Of a stretch of DNA of 64,000 nucleotides, positions 49,517-58,532 are shown in pieces. Location of the stretch: assembly GCF_900996235.1 (NCBI RefSeq), contig NZ_CAAJGM010000111.1, positions 558,001-622,000 of the forward strand, written 5' to 3'. The notes beneath the pieces were generated by a model that saw only the letters and a program-made list of their open reading frames with translations, was not told the DNA's origin and made no database searches. The position numbers and the translations under genes are program-made. This stretch comes from Paraburkholderia sp. BCC1885 (GTDB lineage: Bacteria; Pseudomonadota; Gammaproteobacteria; Burkholderiales; Burkholderiaceae). Position 1 is the first letter of the stretch, and every line of letters starts with the position of its first letter.

Positions 49517-50788
49517 ATGGAAACTCCGGCAAGCCTCAACGATCTGCAACGCAGCACGCTCGCCATCGTTCTCGCGGGTGGACGCGGCACCCGGCTCGGG
49601 CCGCTCACCAACAAACGCGTCAAGCCGGCCGTGCACTTTGGCGGCAAGTACCGCATCATCGATTTCGCGCTGTCCAATTGTCTGAACTCCGGCATCCGCC
49701 GCATCGCGGTCGTCACGCAGTACAAGGCGCACTCGCTGATCCGCCACGTGCAGCGCGGCTGGGGTTTCCTGCGCGGCGAGTTCAACGAGTTCATCGACCT
49801 GTGGCCCGCGCAGCAACGCGTCGAAGGCGCGCACTGGTATCGCGGCACGGCGGACGCCGTGTTCCAGAACCTCGACATCATCCGCTCCATCCGGCCGAAG
49901 TACGTCGTGGTGCTGGCGGGCGATCACATCTACAAGATGGACTACACGCGCATGATCGCGGATCACGTCGAAAGCGGCGCGGACTGCACGGTGGGCTGTA
50001 TCGAGGTGCCGCGCATGGACGCGGTGGCCTTCGGCGTGATGCACGTGGACGAGAAACGCCGCGTCACCGGTTTCGTCGAAAAGCCCGCCGACCCGCCGGC
50101 GATGCCGGGCCGCCCGGACATCGCGCTCGCCAGCATGGGCATCTACGTGTTCAATGCGGATTACCTGTATTCGCTGCTGGAAGAAAACATCTCCACCGCC
50201 GACACCGATCACGACTTCGGCAAGGACATCCTGCCGCGCGTGGTCACCCAGGGTCATGCGATTGCCCATCCGTTCAGCATGTCGTGCGTGTCGTCGGACC
50301 CGAACGTGGAGCCGTACTGGCGCGACGTCGGCACCATCGACGCCTACTGGGCCGCCAATCTGGACCTCGCCTCCACCATCCCGACGCTCGACCTGTACGC
50401 CCCCGACTGGCCGATCTGGACCCAGCAGCAGCAGTTGCCGCCCGCCAAGTTCGTGCGCGACATGAACGGCCTGCAGGGTTCGGCCACCAATCTGATCGTC
50501 TGCGGCGGCTGCGTGATCTCCGGCTCGCAGATTTCGCGCTCGGTGCTGTCGTCGAATGTGCTGGTGAATTCTTTCTGTAACATCAATGAGGCAGTCTTGT
50601 TGCCGCAGGTCACCATCGGCGCCAGTTGCCGCTTGCGCCGCGTCGTGATCGACCGAGGCTGCACGATTCCGGACGGGACGGTGATCGGCGAAGACCCCGT
50701 GCAGGACGCCGAGCGCTTTTACCGCACCGAAACCGGCATCGTGCTCGTCACGCCGGACGCATTGCGCGGCCACAAGGCGCAAGACTAG
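49517..50788 (+). CDS. glgC: Glucose-1-phosphate adenylyltransferase
   Basis: Makes ADP-glucose from glucose-1-phosphate and ATP, the committed step of glycogen synthesis. The 423-residue length is typical. Nucleotide-binding [11 protein letters not shown], the substrate-region [18 protein letters not shown] and the C-terminal left-handed beta-helix are recognisable; the allosteric region near Lys39-type positions (LTNKRVKPA) is kept. AAGGAG sits 7 bp before the ATG. glgA follows at 57 bp, so the two are co-transcribed. Confidence 0.96.
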   Translation: METPASLNDLQRSTLAIVLAGGRGTRLGPLTNKRVKPAVHFGGKYRIIDFALSNCLNSGIRRIAVVTQYKAHSLIRHVQRGWGFLRGEFNEFIDLWPAQQRVEGAHWYRGTADAVFQNLDIIRSIRPKYVVVLAGDHIYKMDYTRMIADHVESGADCTVGCIEVPRMDAVAFGVMHVDEKRRVTGFVEKPADPPAMPGRPDIALASMGIYVFNADYLYSLLEENISTADTDHDFGKDILPRVVTQGHAIAHPFSMSCVSSDPNVEPYWRDVGTIDAYWAANLDLASTIPTLDLYAPDWPIWTQQQQLPPAKFVRDMNGLQGSATNLIVCGGCVISGSQISRSVLSSNVLVNSFCNINEAVLLPQVTIGASCRLRRVVIDRGCTIPDGTVIGEDPVQDAERFYRTETGIVLVTPDALRGHKAQD

Positions 50789-50845
50789 CGCGCCGGCCCG
50801 CACAGCCGCCGTCGTACCACGCCTGCCACAACCGGAAAACTGCCC

Positions 50846-52306
50846 ATGACGATTCGCGCCCTGCACGTCGCAAGCGAGCTATATCCCCTCCTGAAAACAG
50901 GCGGTCTTGCCGACGTGGCGGGCGCGCTTCCGCCGGCGCTCATCGAGCGCGGCGCGGACGTCCGGGTGCTGCTGCCGGGCTTTCCGGCGGTGCTCGCCGG
51001 CCTCTCCGAGCTACGCACGGTGGCGCAGCTCGGGCGCCGCTTCGACGCGCCGCACGTGACCCTGCTGCAGGGTACGCTGCCTTCCAGCGACCTGGTGGTC
51101 TATGTGATCCGCGCCGACACGCTCTACGACCGTCCCGGCAACCCCTATCTCGACGCTGAGCACGTGCCTTACGGCGACAACGCCCAGCGTTTCGCGCTGC
51201 TCGGCTGGACGGCCGCGCAGCTCGCCCAGCAAATCGATCCGCAGTGGTCGCCGCAGATCGTCCACGCGCACGACTGGCATGCCGGCCTCGCTCCCGCCTA
51301 TCTGCGGGCGGCCGAGCGCCAGCAGGGCCGCACGCTCGCGCACAGCATATTCACGGTGCATAACCTCGCCTATCAGGGGGTGTTCCCGGCGCATCTGTTC
51401 GGCCAGCTCGGGCTGCCGGCCGATTTCTTCCATATGCAGGGCATCGAGTTCTACGGCCAGTTGTCGTTTCTGAAAGCCGGCCTGTTCTATAGCGACCGCA
51501 TCACCACGGTAAGCCCCACCTACGCCCGCGAGATCCAGACGCTCGCCCAGGGCGGCGGCCTCGACGGACTGCTGCGCAATCGCACCCATGACCTGTCGGG
51601 CATCCCGAACGGCGTCGATTACACCGTCTGGAACCCGGCCAACGACGCCCTGCTTCCCGAGCACTACACGGCGTCGCTGCTGTCCGGCAAGCACGCCTGC
51701 AAGAGCACGCTGCAAAAGCGCTTTGGACTTGCCGTCAAGAGCGACGCCCTGCTGTTCGGTGTCGTTAGCCGACTCACCGAGCAGAAAGGCCTCGACCTGC
51801 TGCTCGCGGCGCTGCCGGAGATCATCCGGCGCGGCGGCCAGCTGGTGGTGTTCGGCACCGGCGACGCGGCGCTGGAGAAAGGCTTGCAGCGGGTGGCGCA
51901 CGCGCATCCGGAATCGGCGGCGGTGGAACTGGGTTTCGACGAAGCGCTGGCGCACGCCATCATCGCCGGCAGCGACGTGGTGGCGGTGCCGTCGCGCTTC
52001 GAGCCCTGCGGTTTGACGCAGCTCTATGCCCTCGCCTACGGCTCGCTGCCGCTCGTGCATCGGGTAGGCGGCCTCGCGGATACGGTGGTGGATGCGTCGC
52101 TGGAAAACCTCGCCGACGATCTCGCCACCGGTTTCGTCTTCGAGCGCTTCGAGCCGGACGCGCTGGGCGCCGCGATCCGCCGCGCTTTCGCGCTGTACGC
52201 GCGGCACACCGAGTGGAAAGCCGCCCAGCGGCGCGCGATGCGCCAGGACTTCGGCTGGGGCGCCTCGGCCGAGCGCTATCTGGCGCTGTATCGGGAGCTG
52301 GCCTGA
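50846..52306 (+). CDS. glgA: Glycogen synthase (ADP-glucose)
   Basis: Transfers glucose from ADP-glucose to the growing alpha-1,4 chain. GT-B fold, family 5, 486 residues. The ADP-glucose-binding KTGGLADV motif starts at Lys17; HAHDWHAGLAPAYL and the C-terminal SRFEPCGLTQLYALAYG region (with the catalytic glutamate) are complete. Co-transcribed with glgC; branching and debranching genes are not in the window. A hairpin with a moderate stem follows at 52352-52385. Confidence 0.96.
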   Translation: MTIRALHVASELYPLLKTGGLADVAGALPPALIERGADVRVLLPGFPAVLAGLSELRTVAQLGRRFDAPHVTLLQGTLPSSDLVVYVIRADTLYDRPGNPYLDAEHVPYGDNAQRFALLGWTAAQLAQQIDPQWSPQIVHAHDWHAGLAPAYLRAAERQQGRTLAHSIFTVHNLAYQGVFPAHLFGQLGLPADFFHMQGIEFYGQLSFLKAGLFYSDRITTVSPTYAREIQTLAQGGGLDGLLRNRTHDLSGIPNGVDYTVWNPANDALLPEHYTASLLSGKHACKSTLQKRFGLAVKSDALLFGVVSRLTEQKGLDLLLAALPEIIRRGGQLVVFGTGDAALEKGLQRVAHAHPESAAVELGFDEALAHAIIAGSDVVAVPSRFEPCGLTQLYALAYGSLPLVHRVGGLADTVVDASLENLADDLATGFVFERFEPDALGAAIRRAFALYARHTEWKAAQRRAMRQDFGWGASAERYLALYRELA

Positions 52307-52351
52307 GGCGCGGCCGCCTGACGCGCGCCGCCGGGACACGCTTCGGTCGTC

Positions 52352-52385
52352 GGGTGATCGCGCGGCAGTGATCCCGCGGTCACCC
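52352..52385 (+). terminator. Possible glgA terminator
   Basis: GGGTGATCGCG (52352-52362) pairs with CGCGGTCACCC (52375-52385) over 11 bp, with one G-U-type pair, around a 12-base loop. TTATATG follows. Position 46 bp after the glgA stop suits a terminator, but the T-run is short. Confidence 0.4.
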
Positions 52386-52746
52386 TTATATGACCGTTCG
52401 ATGATGGCTCGGCACAACACTACGGGGACGGATCATGCCCGCCCGGCGAAAACTCATGTATCGTTGCCTGATAGGCATGCCGCATAGGGTTGCCGGATCG
52501 TAAGGACTGCTCGCCCGGCAGCGCAACGGTTGAACGTGTGCGTGCCGGCCTCGTCGTGTAACTCGCGCTGGCCAGGATGCCGGCGCCGTCCGGCGCGGCG
52601 GCGAGCCCTGCGGTTAGCTCCACGGTTAGCCTGGCAGCACCCAAACCAGACCCATCCATCGAACCGGCCGCGCGCGATCCGCAACGATCCCCGTGGCCAT
52701 AAGCGACCATAAACGGCGCCCAACGGATCGCGCCGGCGAAGACATT
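52386..52746. other. Intergenic region before pdxY
   Basis: About 360 bp without a supported gene. Frames on both strands are short and lack ribosome binding sites. The pdxY promoter is expected here but not recognisable by eye. Confidence 0.4.
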
Positions 52747-53610
52747 ATGAAAAACGTTCTGAGTATCCAGTCACATGTCGTGTTCGGGCACGCGGGCAAC
52801 AGCGCCGCGGTGTTCCCGATGCGCCGCCTCGGCGTCAACGTCTGGCCGCTCAATACCGTGCAGTTCTCCAATCACACGCAATACGGCCATTGGACCGGCA
52901 GCGCCATCGACGCCTCGCAGATGGAAGAACTGGTCGAAGGCATCGGCGCGATCGGCGTGCTGCCGCGCTGCGACGCGGTGCTCTCCGGCTATCTGGGCAC
53001 GCCCGAGCAGGCACGGGCCGTCATCGAAATCGTCAAGGCCGTGAAGGCGGCCAATCCGCGCGCGTGGTATTTCTGCGATCCGGTGATGGGAACGGCCACC
53101 GGCTGCAAGGTGGAACCCGGCATCCAGGAATTTCTCGTGCGCACCATGCCCGAGGTATCCGACGGCATGGCGCCGAACCACAGCGAACTGCAGCGCCTCG
53201 TCGGCCGGGAAATCGAAACCGTGGAAGAAGCCGTGACGGCGTGCCGCGAAATCATCCGCCGCGGGCCGCGGATCGTGCTGGTGAAGCACCTGCTCGACCG
53301 CAACAGCCCCGCCGACCGTTTCAACATGCTGGTGGTCACGCCCACCGAAGCATGGATGGGGCAGCGCCCGCTCTACCCGTTCGCCCGCCAGCCGGTGGGC
53401 GTCGGTGACCTGACCAGCGCGGTGTTCGTCGCCCGCCGGCTGCTCGGCGATTCGATCCGCGTGGCCTTCGAACACACGCTCGCGGCCGTCAACGCCGTCG
53501 TCAAGACGACCTGGCAGGCAGGCCGCTACGAACTGGAACTGGTCGCCGCGCAGGACGATATCGCGCGGCCGCGCGAGTGGTTCGACGCGTGGTCCATTGA
53601 ATCGATCTAG
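52747..53610 (+). CDS. pdxY: Pyridoxal kinase
   Basis: ATP-dependent phosphorylation of pyridoxal in vitamin B6 salvage. The 287 residues equal the length of E. coli PdxY. The N-terminus [20 protein letters not shown], the substrate-pocket [15 protein letters not shown] and the catalytic [10 protein letters not shown] (Asp) are all present; [12 protein letters not shown] forms the lid area. The ATG at 52747 is preferred; the frame is open for 18 codons further upstream. The gene is apparently monocistronic. Confidence 0.94.
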   Translation: MKNVLSIQSHVVFGHAGNSAAVFPMRRLGVNVWPLNTVQFSNHTQYGHWTGSAIDASQMEELVEGIGAIGVLPRCDAVLSGYLGTPEQARAVIEIVKAVKAANPRAWYFCDPVMGTATGCKVEPGIQEFLVRTMPEVSDGMAPNHSELQRLVGREIETVEEAVTACREIIRRGPRIVLVKHLLDRNSPADRFNMLVVTPTEAWMGQRPLYPFARQPVGVGDLTSAVFVARRLLGDSIRVAFEHTLAAVNAVVKTTWQAGRYELELVAAQDDIARPREWFDAWSIESI

Positions 53611-53660
53611 CGTCTGCCGAAAGTGCGAATGCGGCTGGGATACCGCCTGAAAGGCCGCAT

Positions 53661-53716
53661 CTCAAACGCCTCACCCCAGACGCCACACCTCAAACGCCAC
53701 ACCTCAAACGCCACGC
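53661..53716. repeat. 14-bp tandem repeat, four copies
   Basis: Four consecutive units at 53661, 53675, 53689 and 53703, the last two being CTCAAACGCCACAC and CTCAAACGCCACGC, the first two more diverged. It lies between the convergent ends of pdxY and the small exported protein gene. Confidence 0.85.
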
Positions 53717-53732
53717 CTGAAAAATACCGCGC

Positions 53733-53927
53733 TCAAAGCGCGCGAGCGGCCCAACCGAGCGGCTGCTGTGGCCGCGCCGGCTGCATTGCCAGGGCGTGCT
53801 GGCCGGCGATCTCGGCCAGCACCTGGGCCTTCGTCAAACCCGCAGCGTGTGCAATCGACGGCGCCACGCTCACCACGCCCGCCACGCCCAATGCGAGCGC
53901 GACCAGCGAAAACCAGACTCCCTTCAT
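53733..53927 (-). CDS. Small exported protein (DUF4148-like)
   Basis: A 64-residue precursor: signal peptide with hydrophobic core at about 5-22 and probable cleavage after AHA (residue 28), leaving about 36 residues with the pattern LTKAQVLAEIA near the mature N-terminus. This pattern is typical of DUF4148-type exported proteins of Burkholderiaceae; their function is unknown. The ribosome binding site GGAG lies 7 bp before the ATG at 53927. The start overlaps the stop of a tiny upstream frame created by a tandem duplication (see 53924-53957). A longer frame to 54089 is not supported. Confidence 0.75.
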   Translation of the reverse strand: MKGVWFSLVALALGVAGVVSVAPSIAHAAGLTKAQVLAEIAGQHALAMQPARPQQPLGWAARAL

Positions 53928-53944
53928 CGTCTTTCTCCACTCAT
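53924..53944 (-). CDS. Six-codon upstream reading frame (leader)
   Basis: The frame reads Met-Ser-Gly-Glu-Arg-Arg-stop, starts at 53944 and has its own GGAG 7 bp upstream. Its TGA overlaps the ATG of the exported-protein gene (ATGA), so the main gene could be translated by coupling. An in-frame ATG five codons earlier exists. Whether it is translated is unknown. Confidence 0.4.
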   Translation of the reverse strand: MSGERR

Positions 53945-53957
53945 GGTGTTTCTCCAC
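53924..53957 (-). repeat. 17-bp tandem duplication of a ribosome-binding-site/start module
   Basis: On the minus strand GTGGAGAAACACCATGA (53957-53941) is followed directly by GTGGAGAAAGACGATGA (53940-53924); 15 of 17 positions match. Each copy contains a Shine-Dalgarno (GGAG), a spacer and an ATGA. Confidence 0.9.
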
Positions 53958-54240
53958 ATTAATCAGATCAATACGCCGCCCCCCGCATGACCCACGCGCG
54001 CGGCGCAACAGCCGGGCGGAGTTTACCGATCCGCGCGCCATCGCGCATCCCCTTTGGATGGAAAACACCATTCGCGCCGCGCCGGACAATCCCGTTCATG
54101 CACCTGCGCGGGGCATGCGGGGGCGCCTCGTCGCGAGTTGCCGCCCGTGATGCTCGCTTGTCAGCGGCTCGTCCTATAATGCGTGCCGCGTGGTGCACGC
54201 ATCCCTTTTCAAGCACCCGCTACAGGCACGCGAGGCACAG

Positions 54241-54702
54241 ATGGACGGTCATATCCGCAGCGAGCGGGAAGAGTATTTCGAAGAGTTGTGCATCAGCGTC
54301 GATGCCGACGAAACGCACGAGCAGGAAGCCATCGAGTTCTTCGAGAACCAGTTCGAGGAGAAGGATTTCGACCCGGCGCAATGGCTCGACATCGCGCTCT
54401 ACTACTCGCCGGCGGTGGCGCGCGGCATCATCGACCTGGTCGGGCCGGACGACAAGGCGCGCAGCAATATCGCCGAAGTGATCGCGGACAATCTCGACAT
54501 CTCCTACGGCGAGGACGAGTGCCAGCAGTTCGCCGAGACGATCCAGTTCGCGCTTGCCAACGGCGTGCCGGTGGACCTCGATCTGGTGCTCGACGGCTGC
54601 CAGCGCGCCATCGACGATCTGGAAACCTGGGCCGACGACGACACCAAAGAGCCGCTCATGCGTCTGCGCGAAGAAGTGCTGCGCCTGCAAGGCGAGCAGT
54701 AA
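54241..54702 (+). CDS. Acidic soluble protein of unknown function
   Basis: A 153-residue, strongly acidic protein (EEYFEELCISVDADETHEQE near the start; many Asp/Glu) with predicted helices and no membrane segment or signal. The ATG at 54241 has GAGG 5 bp upstream; a longer frame starts at 54190. It has two Cys-containing segments (EELCISV, EDECQQF, LDGCQRA). No family was recognised. It is preceded by a divergent small exported protein and followed by a hairpin (54728-54753). Confidence 0.7.
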   Translation: MDGHIRSEREEYFEELCISVDADETHEQEAIEFFENQFEEKDFDPAQWLDIALYYSPAVARGIIDLVGPDDKARSNIAEVIADNLDISYGEDECQQFAETIQFALANGVPVDLDLVLDGCQRAIDDLETWADDDTKEPLMRLREEVLRLQGEQ

Positions 54703-54727
54703 GCGGCTAACCGCGGATTCCCCTTGA

Positions 54728-54753
54728 TGCTTCTGCGCGAATGCGTAGAAGCA
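54728..54753 (+). terminator. Hairpin after the acidic protein gene
   Basis: TGCTTCTGCGC (54728-54738), GAAT loop, GCGTAGAAGCA (54743-54753): 11 pairs with one G-U. No T-run follows, so strength is uncertain. Confidence 0.45.
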
Positions 54754-55265
54754 GCCGATCCCCGCACCTTTCCTCTGCTTTAACGCATCCTCTTGCGTCG
54801 CGCCCCGGCCCGCCACCGACACGTCCCGGCACGTCCCGGCACGCCCCGTGTGCCGGCATCCGCACGCCCCAGCAGATCAAGACACGCCCGCCGCCCGCCC
54901 CGTTCTGAGCCTATGCTGAAATGCTCATCCAAAGCGCCGCGATCTGCCAAGACGGCCTCAAATTGGCTTTCTATATTTCGGCCAGATCGATGGACACGTT
55001 GATGCACGTCTGACCGGGGCCGCAACTTTTCTCATACGACGCCTGGCGCGCCGCTTACCAGGTGTTCCCCGCAGTGCCGCGCACCGCTTATTTTCCATCG
55101 TTGTTTCCGAAGTACGATCGTCGGTACCCCGAAACAGTTCGGGACTCTCGAAGGAGACCTCACCGCACAACGCCGCGCCCGAGCGTGACAGCCGTACCCG
55201 GCCGCACGGCCGGCTGCACCTTGACCGATATTCATAACTCGAACCTGTCGATGGAAGGAGTGACC
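54754..55265. other. Intergenic region upstream of livK
   Basis: About 510 bp without a supported gene. A 10-bp tandem repeat (ACGTCCCGGC, 54821-54840, plus a diverged third unit) occurs. The rest is GC-rich with an AT-richer patch at about 54955-54985 that could hold the livK promoter. Confidence 0.4.
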
Positions 55266-56420
55266 ATGAGCTTTCGCAAGACGCTGAAACCCCTCGCCGT
55301 GATGCTGGGCGCGATCCTCGCCGTGGCGCCGCTGTCCGGCTTCGCGGACGACCTGCCGGTGAAGGTCGGCTTCGCCGCGCCGCTCACCGGCGTCAACGCC
55401 GGCTACGGCAAAGATCTCCAGAATGGCGTGCAGCTCGCCCTCGACGAAGCCAACGCGCAGAAGATCAAGATCGGCAACCAGGTCGCCAACTTCCAGATCG
55501 TCGCCGAGGACGACCAGGCCGACCCGCGCGTCGGCGTGCAGGCGGCGCAGAAACTGGTGGACTCGGGCGTCGCGGTGGTGGTGGGCCATTTCAATTCGGG
55601 TACGACGATTCCCGCCTCGCAGCTCTATGAAACGGCCGGCATTCCGGTGATCGATCCGGCCGCCACCAATCCGATCATCACCGGCCGCGGCTTTGCCAAC
55701 GCCTTCATGGTGATCTCCACCGACGCGCAGAATGCCGGCAATGCGGGCGCCTACGCGGTCGAGGTGACCAAGGCCAAACGTATCGCGATTCTCGACGACC
55801 GCACCGCGTTCGGCCAGGGCGAGGCCGACGAGTTCGAGAAAGCGGTGAAGGCGCACGGCGGCAGTATCGTCGCGCACGAATACACCAACAACCAGGCCGT
55901 CGACTTCAGCACGCAGCTCACGGCGATCAAGGCCACCAACGCGGACCTGATCTTCTTCGGCGGACTCGATACGCAAGCTGCTGGCGTCGCCAAGCGCATG
56001 AAGCAACTCGGTCTCACCGCGCAACTGGTGGGCGGCGGCGGCGTAATGGATGACGATTTCATCAAGCTCGCAGGCGACGCAGCCGAAGGCTCGATGGCAT
56101 GGGAATACGGCCGCCCGCTCGCGCAGTTGCCGGGCGGCAAGGACTTCTCCGCCAGGTTCAAGAAACGCTTTGGCGTGGACATCCTCTCCTATGCGCCGTT
56201 CGGCTATGACGCGGCATGGGCGGCGATCAAGGCCATGCAGCAGGCCAAATCGACCTCGCCGGCGGTATATCGTCCGGTGCTCAAGGCAATCAGCTTCGAG
56301 GGCGTGACCGGTCCGATTGCCTTCGAGGCCAACGGTTCGCTGAAAAACGCCGGCACGACGTTGTATCAGGTGAAGAACGGCGCGTGGGTGCCGATCGTCA
56401 CCAAGGGCGGCGGCAACTAA
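55266..56420 (+). CDS. livK: Branched-chain amino acid-type ABC binding protein
   Basis: A 384-residue periplasmic binding protein of the Leu/Ile/Val (type I) fold. Signal peptide with cleavage near GFA (residue 27); mature start KVGFAAPLTGVNAGYGKDLQ. Typical segments: DDQADPRVGVQAAQKLVDS, GVAVVVGHFNSGTTIPAS and PVIDPAATNP. AAGGAG lies 5 bp before the ATG at 55266; the open frame continues to 55062 without support. No permease or ATPase genes follow, so the transporter partners are elsewhere. Other family members bind urea, amides or aromatic acids, so the ligand is open. Confidence 0.9.
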   Translation: MSFRKTLKPLAVMLGAILAVAPLSGFADDLPVKVGFAAPLTGVNAGYGKDLQNGVQLALDEANAQKIKIGNQVANFQIVAEDDQADPRVGVQAAQKLVDSGVAVVVGHFNSGTTIPASQLYETAGIPVIDPAATNPIITGRGFANAFMVISTDAQNAGNAGAYAVEVTKAKRIAILDDRTAFGQGEADEFEKAVKAHGGSIVAHEYTNNQAVDFSTQLTAIKATNADLIFFGGLDTQAAGVAKRMKQLGLTAQLVGGGGVMDDDFIKLAGDAAEGSMAWEYGRPLAQLPGGKDFSARFKKRFGVDILSYAPFGYDAAWAAIKAMQQAKSTSPAVYRPVLKAISFEGVTGPIAFEANGSLKNAGTTLYQVKNGAWVPIVTKGGGN

Positions 56421-56491
56421 CCAGGCCCTGCGGGCGCGGGCGGCGTCCCCTGGCGGCCTCGCTCAGCGCCGTCGCGCTACGGCGAAACGGT

Positions 56492-58453
56492 TCACCTTTG
56501 CGCCGTCGATCCGGCCTGCTGCGCGAAGCGGTAGGTTGGCGGCGTCGCCCGCACCACCACTTGCGCCGAGGTATCGCGCTCGATCTTCACCAGCGACGCC
56601 TGCGCTTCGTTGAACATATCCGCCGAGCACACCTGGTGCGTGAACTTCGTATGCAGACGGCGGGTGATCTGCAGCACGCGTGTGCCTGGATCAAAAACGT
56701 AATGCGACGCGTAATCGAAGTAGGGGTCGTCGACGCTGGCATCGACCGGCAGATCGGTCACACGCACCGTCGCGGGCAAGGTGATCTGCGCGGTTTCGTC
56801 GAAATCGCCGCCGACGCACACCCACGGCTGCGTGCGTTGCGGTTCGGCCAGCCACGTCTGCACCTGGCTGGCAATGCCGCCCGAGAGACTCGTGAGCGCC
56901 GGCAAGGCGGTGGTGCCGTCGGTCCAGGTGAAGTGTTCGAGCGTGCCCTGGATCGTGGTGGCGAACGGGCCTTCGCTGGTCGTCACGTCGCTGGTGTGTA
57001 GCTGCGCGCTACCGTGCAGGCCCGTTTGCAAAAGCCGGCTGGCGGCAATCTGCTGCGCCCGCTGATGCGTGGCGCGGCGGAACATGTTGCGTTCGAGTTC
57101 GGCGGTGGCGCCCGCATCTTCCACCCGGTACGCGTAAGACGCCGCCCCGCTGTCGTTCACCTCGATCTGCAAGCGTACCGAGCGCGAGCGCGGCTGCACG
57201 GCGGGCGTGCGCGACATCACGCCGTCGTCGACCAGCAATACGGGCCGGTCCATCACAACCAGCGGCAGATAGCCGAAGGCGATGCCACCCGCGGTCGTGT
57301 CCGCATACAGCCCAAATTGAGGAATCCATACGATTGCGTGATTGATCGCGCTCTCGCCGTAACCCGGCACGTCCGGCAACGTGTAGTACGGCCCGAGGTT
57401 GAGCAGCACCGCCTCGCTATGAATGCCGACGGCCGCGAGCAGCGCGCCATACAGCGCCACGTGATCCTTGCAGTCGCCGTAGCGGTTGTGCAGAATATCG
57501 ACGGCCCGGTGCGGCACCGCCGCGGTCTCGCCTAAAAACAGCGCCACGTAGCGCACATTCAGGCGCACCCAGTCGTACAGAATACGGGCCTTGTCGCGCG
57601 GATCGGCCGTGCCGGCTGTCAGCGTCTGCGCGAGCTGGACGATGGCCGGGTCGCTCATGGTGGCGTCCGTGGCCGGCCCTTTGTAGCGCGCGGCGAAGGT
57701 GGCGTAGTCGGGCACGGTCGACACCATCAGCCGGTCGCCCCACGTTTCATAGCCGACCGCGCCGGATTCGATGGGCGCATACGGCCCGTGTTTGTAGTCG
57801 AACTCGTAGCGCGTGCGGCCGTTTTCCGTGACCGGCGGCAACGCCGCGTAGCCGCGAGTGTCGGCATGCAGCGGCACGTCGGCGGGCAGGTCGAAGATCA
57901 GCCGCTGCAGTTCGACCGGATCGCGGGTCGGTTCGACCAGATACGAAAACGTGCCGGCCTGTAGCGCTTTCGTGCGCGTCTTGCGAAACGCCAGATGAAC
58001 CCGCGAGCCCGGTTCGACGCCCGGAAAGATTACCGTGCGCAATACGCCGTCCTCGAAAGTGGGCGCGCCCGCCGAGCGCGGCTCCTGCACGTCGCGGATG
58101 CCATCCGGGCCGACCTTGCGAACCGTGCCGTCGGGGTCGATGGTTTCGGCGGCCAGCAACTGCACCTGCTCGATATCCTTGTTGAACCAGACATAGCGCT
58201 GCGCGATGTCGTCGACGCCGCTTGTCGTATTCGCACGCATGACCGTGTCGTCGCGCTCTTCGGCGGAACCGTCCTTCTGGATCACGAAGTAGTGAACGTC
58301 GCTTTCGACGGTGGACGGCGCCAGGTCAGTCGCCGCCGGAGCGTCGCTCGGTGCGATGGACGCACCGAATGCACCAAACGCACCGAATGCGCTGCACGCG
58401 CCGCACGTCAGCCAGGCGATTGCGGCGCACCAGCGCCGTGTAGAGCGCGTCAT
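56492..58453 (-). CDS. DUF3857/transglutaminase-like exported protein
   Basis: A 653-residue exported protein: signal peptide containing the GAF triplet repeat, then a DUF3857-type domain (about 60-250) and a transglutaminase-like domain. The catalytic Cys328 lies in NRYGDCKDHVALYGALL, with His and Asp in NHAIVWIPQFGLYADTT. GAGG sits 5 bp before the ATG at 58453; the frame is open to 58564. Such proteins are thought to be peptidase- or amidase-like; a substrate is unknown. It is the last gene of a minus-strand run after the MFS gene. Confidence 0.85.
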   Translation of the reverse strand: MTRSTRRWCAAIAWLTCGACSAFGAFGAFGASIAPSDAPAATDLAPSTVESDVHYFVIQKDGSAEERDDTVMRANTTSGVDDIAQRYVWFNKDIEQVQLLAAETIDPDGTVRKVGPDGIRDVQEPRSAGAPTFEDGVLRTVIFPGVEPGSRVHLAFRKTRTKALQAGTFSYLVEPTRDPVELQRLIFDLPADVPLHADTRGYAALPPVTENGRTRYEFDYKHGPYAPIESGAVGYETWGDRLMVSTVPDYATFAARYKGPATDATMSDPAIVQLAQTLTAGTADPRDKARILYDWVRLNVRYVALFLGETAAVPHRAVDILHNRYGDCKDHVALYGALLAAVGIHSEAVLLNLGPYYTLPDVPGYGESAINHAIVWIPQFGLYADTTAGGIAFGYLPLVVMDRPVLLVDDGVMSRTPAVQPRSRSVRLQIEVNDSGAASYAYRVEDAGATAELERNMFRRATHQRAQQIAASRLLQTGLHGSAQLHTSDVTTSEGPFATTIQGTLEHFTWTDGTTALPALTSLSGGIASQVQTWLAEPQRTQPWVCVGGDFDETAQITLPATVRVTDLPVDASVDDPYFDYASHYVFDPGTRVLQITRRLHTKFTHQVCSADMFNEAQASLVKIERDTSAQVVVRATPPTYRFAQQAGSTAQR

Positions 58454-58532
58454 TGAGACCTCGTCCTGATGGGTAGAGTGTTTGTAGCACATCGGCGCGG
58501 CTCGCGTCCCCGCCCGCCTTATCGACGCCGGC

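Noticed and set aside
52420..52710. Minus-strand frame between glgA and pdxY
   Set aside because: No ribosome binding site or motif; length is within chance for this GC content.
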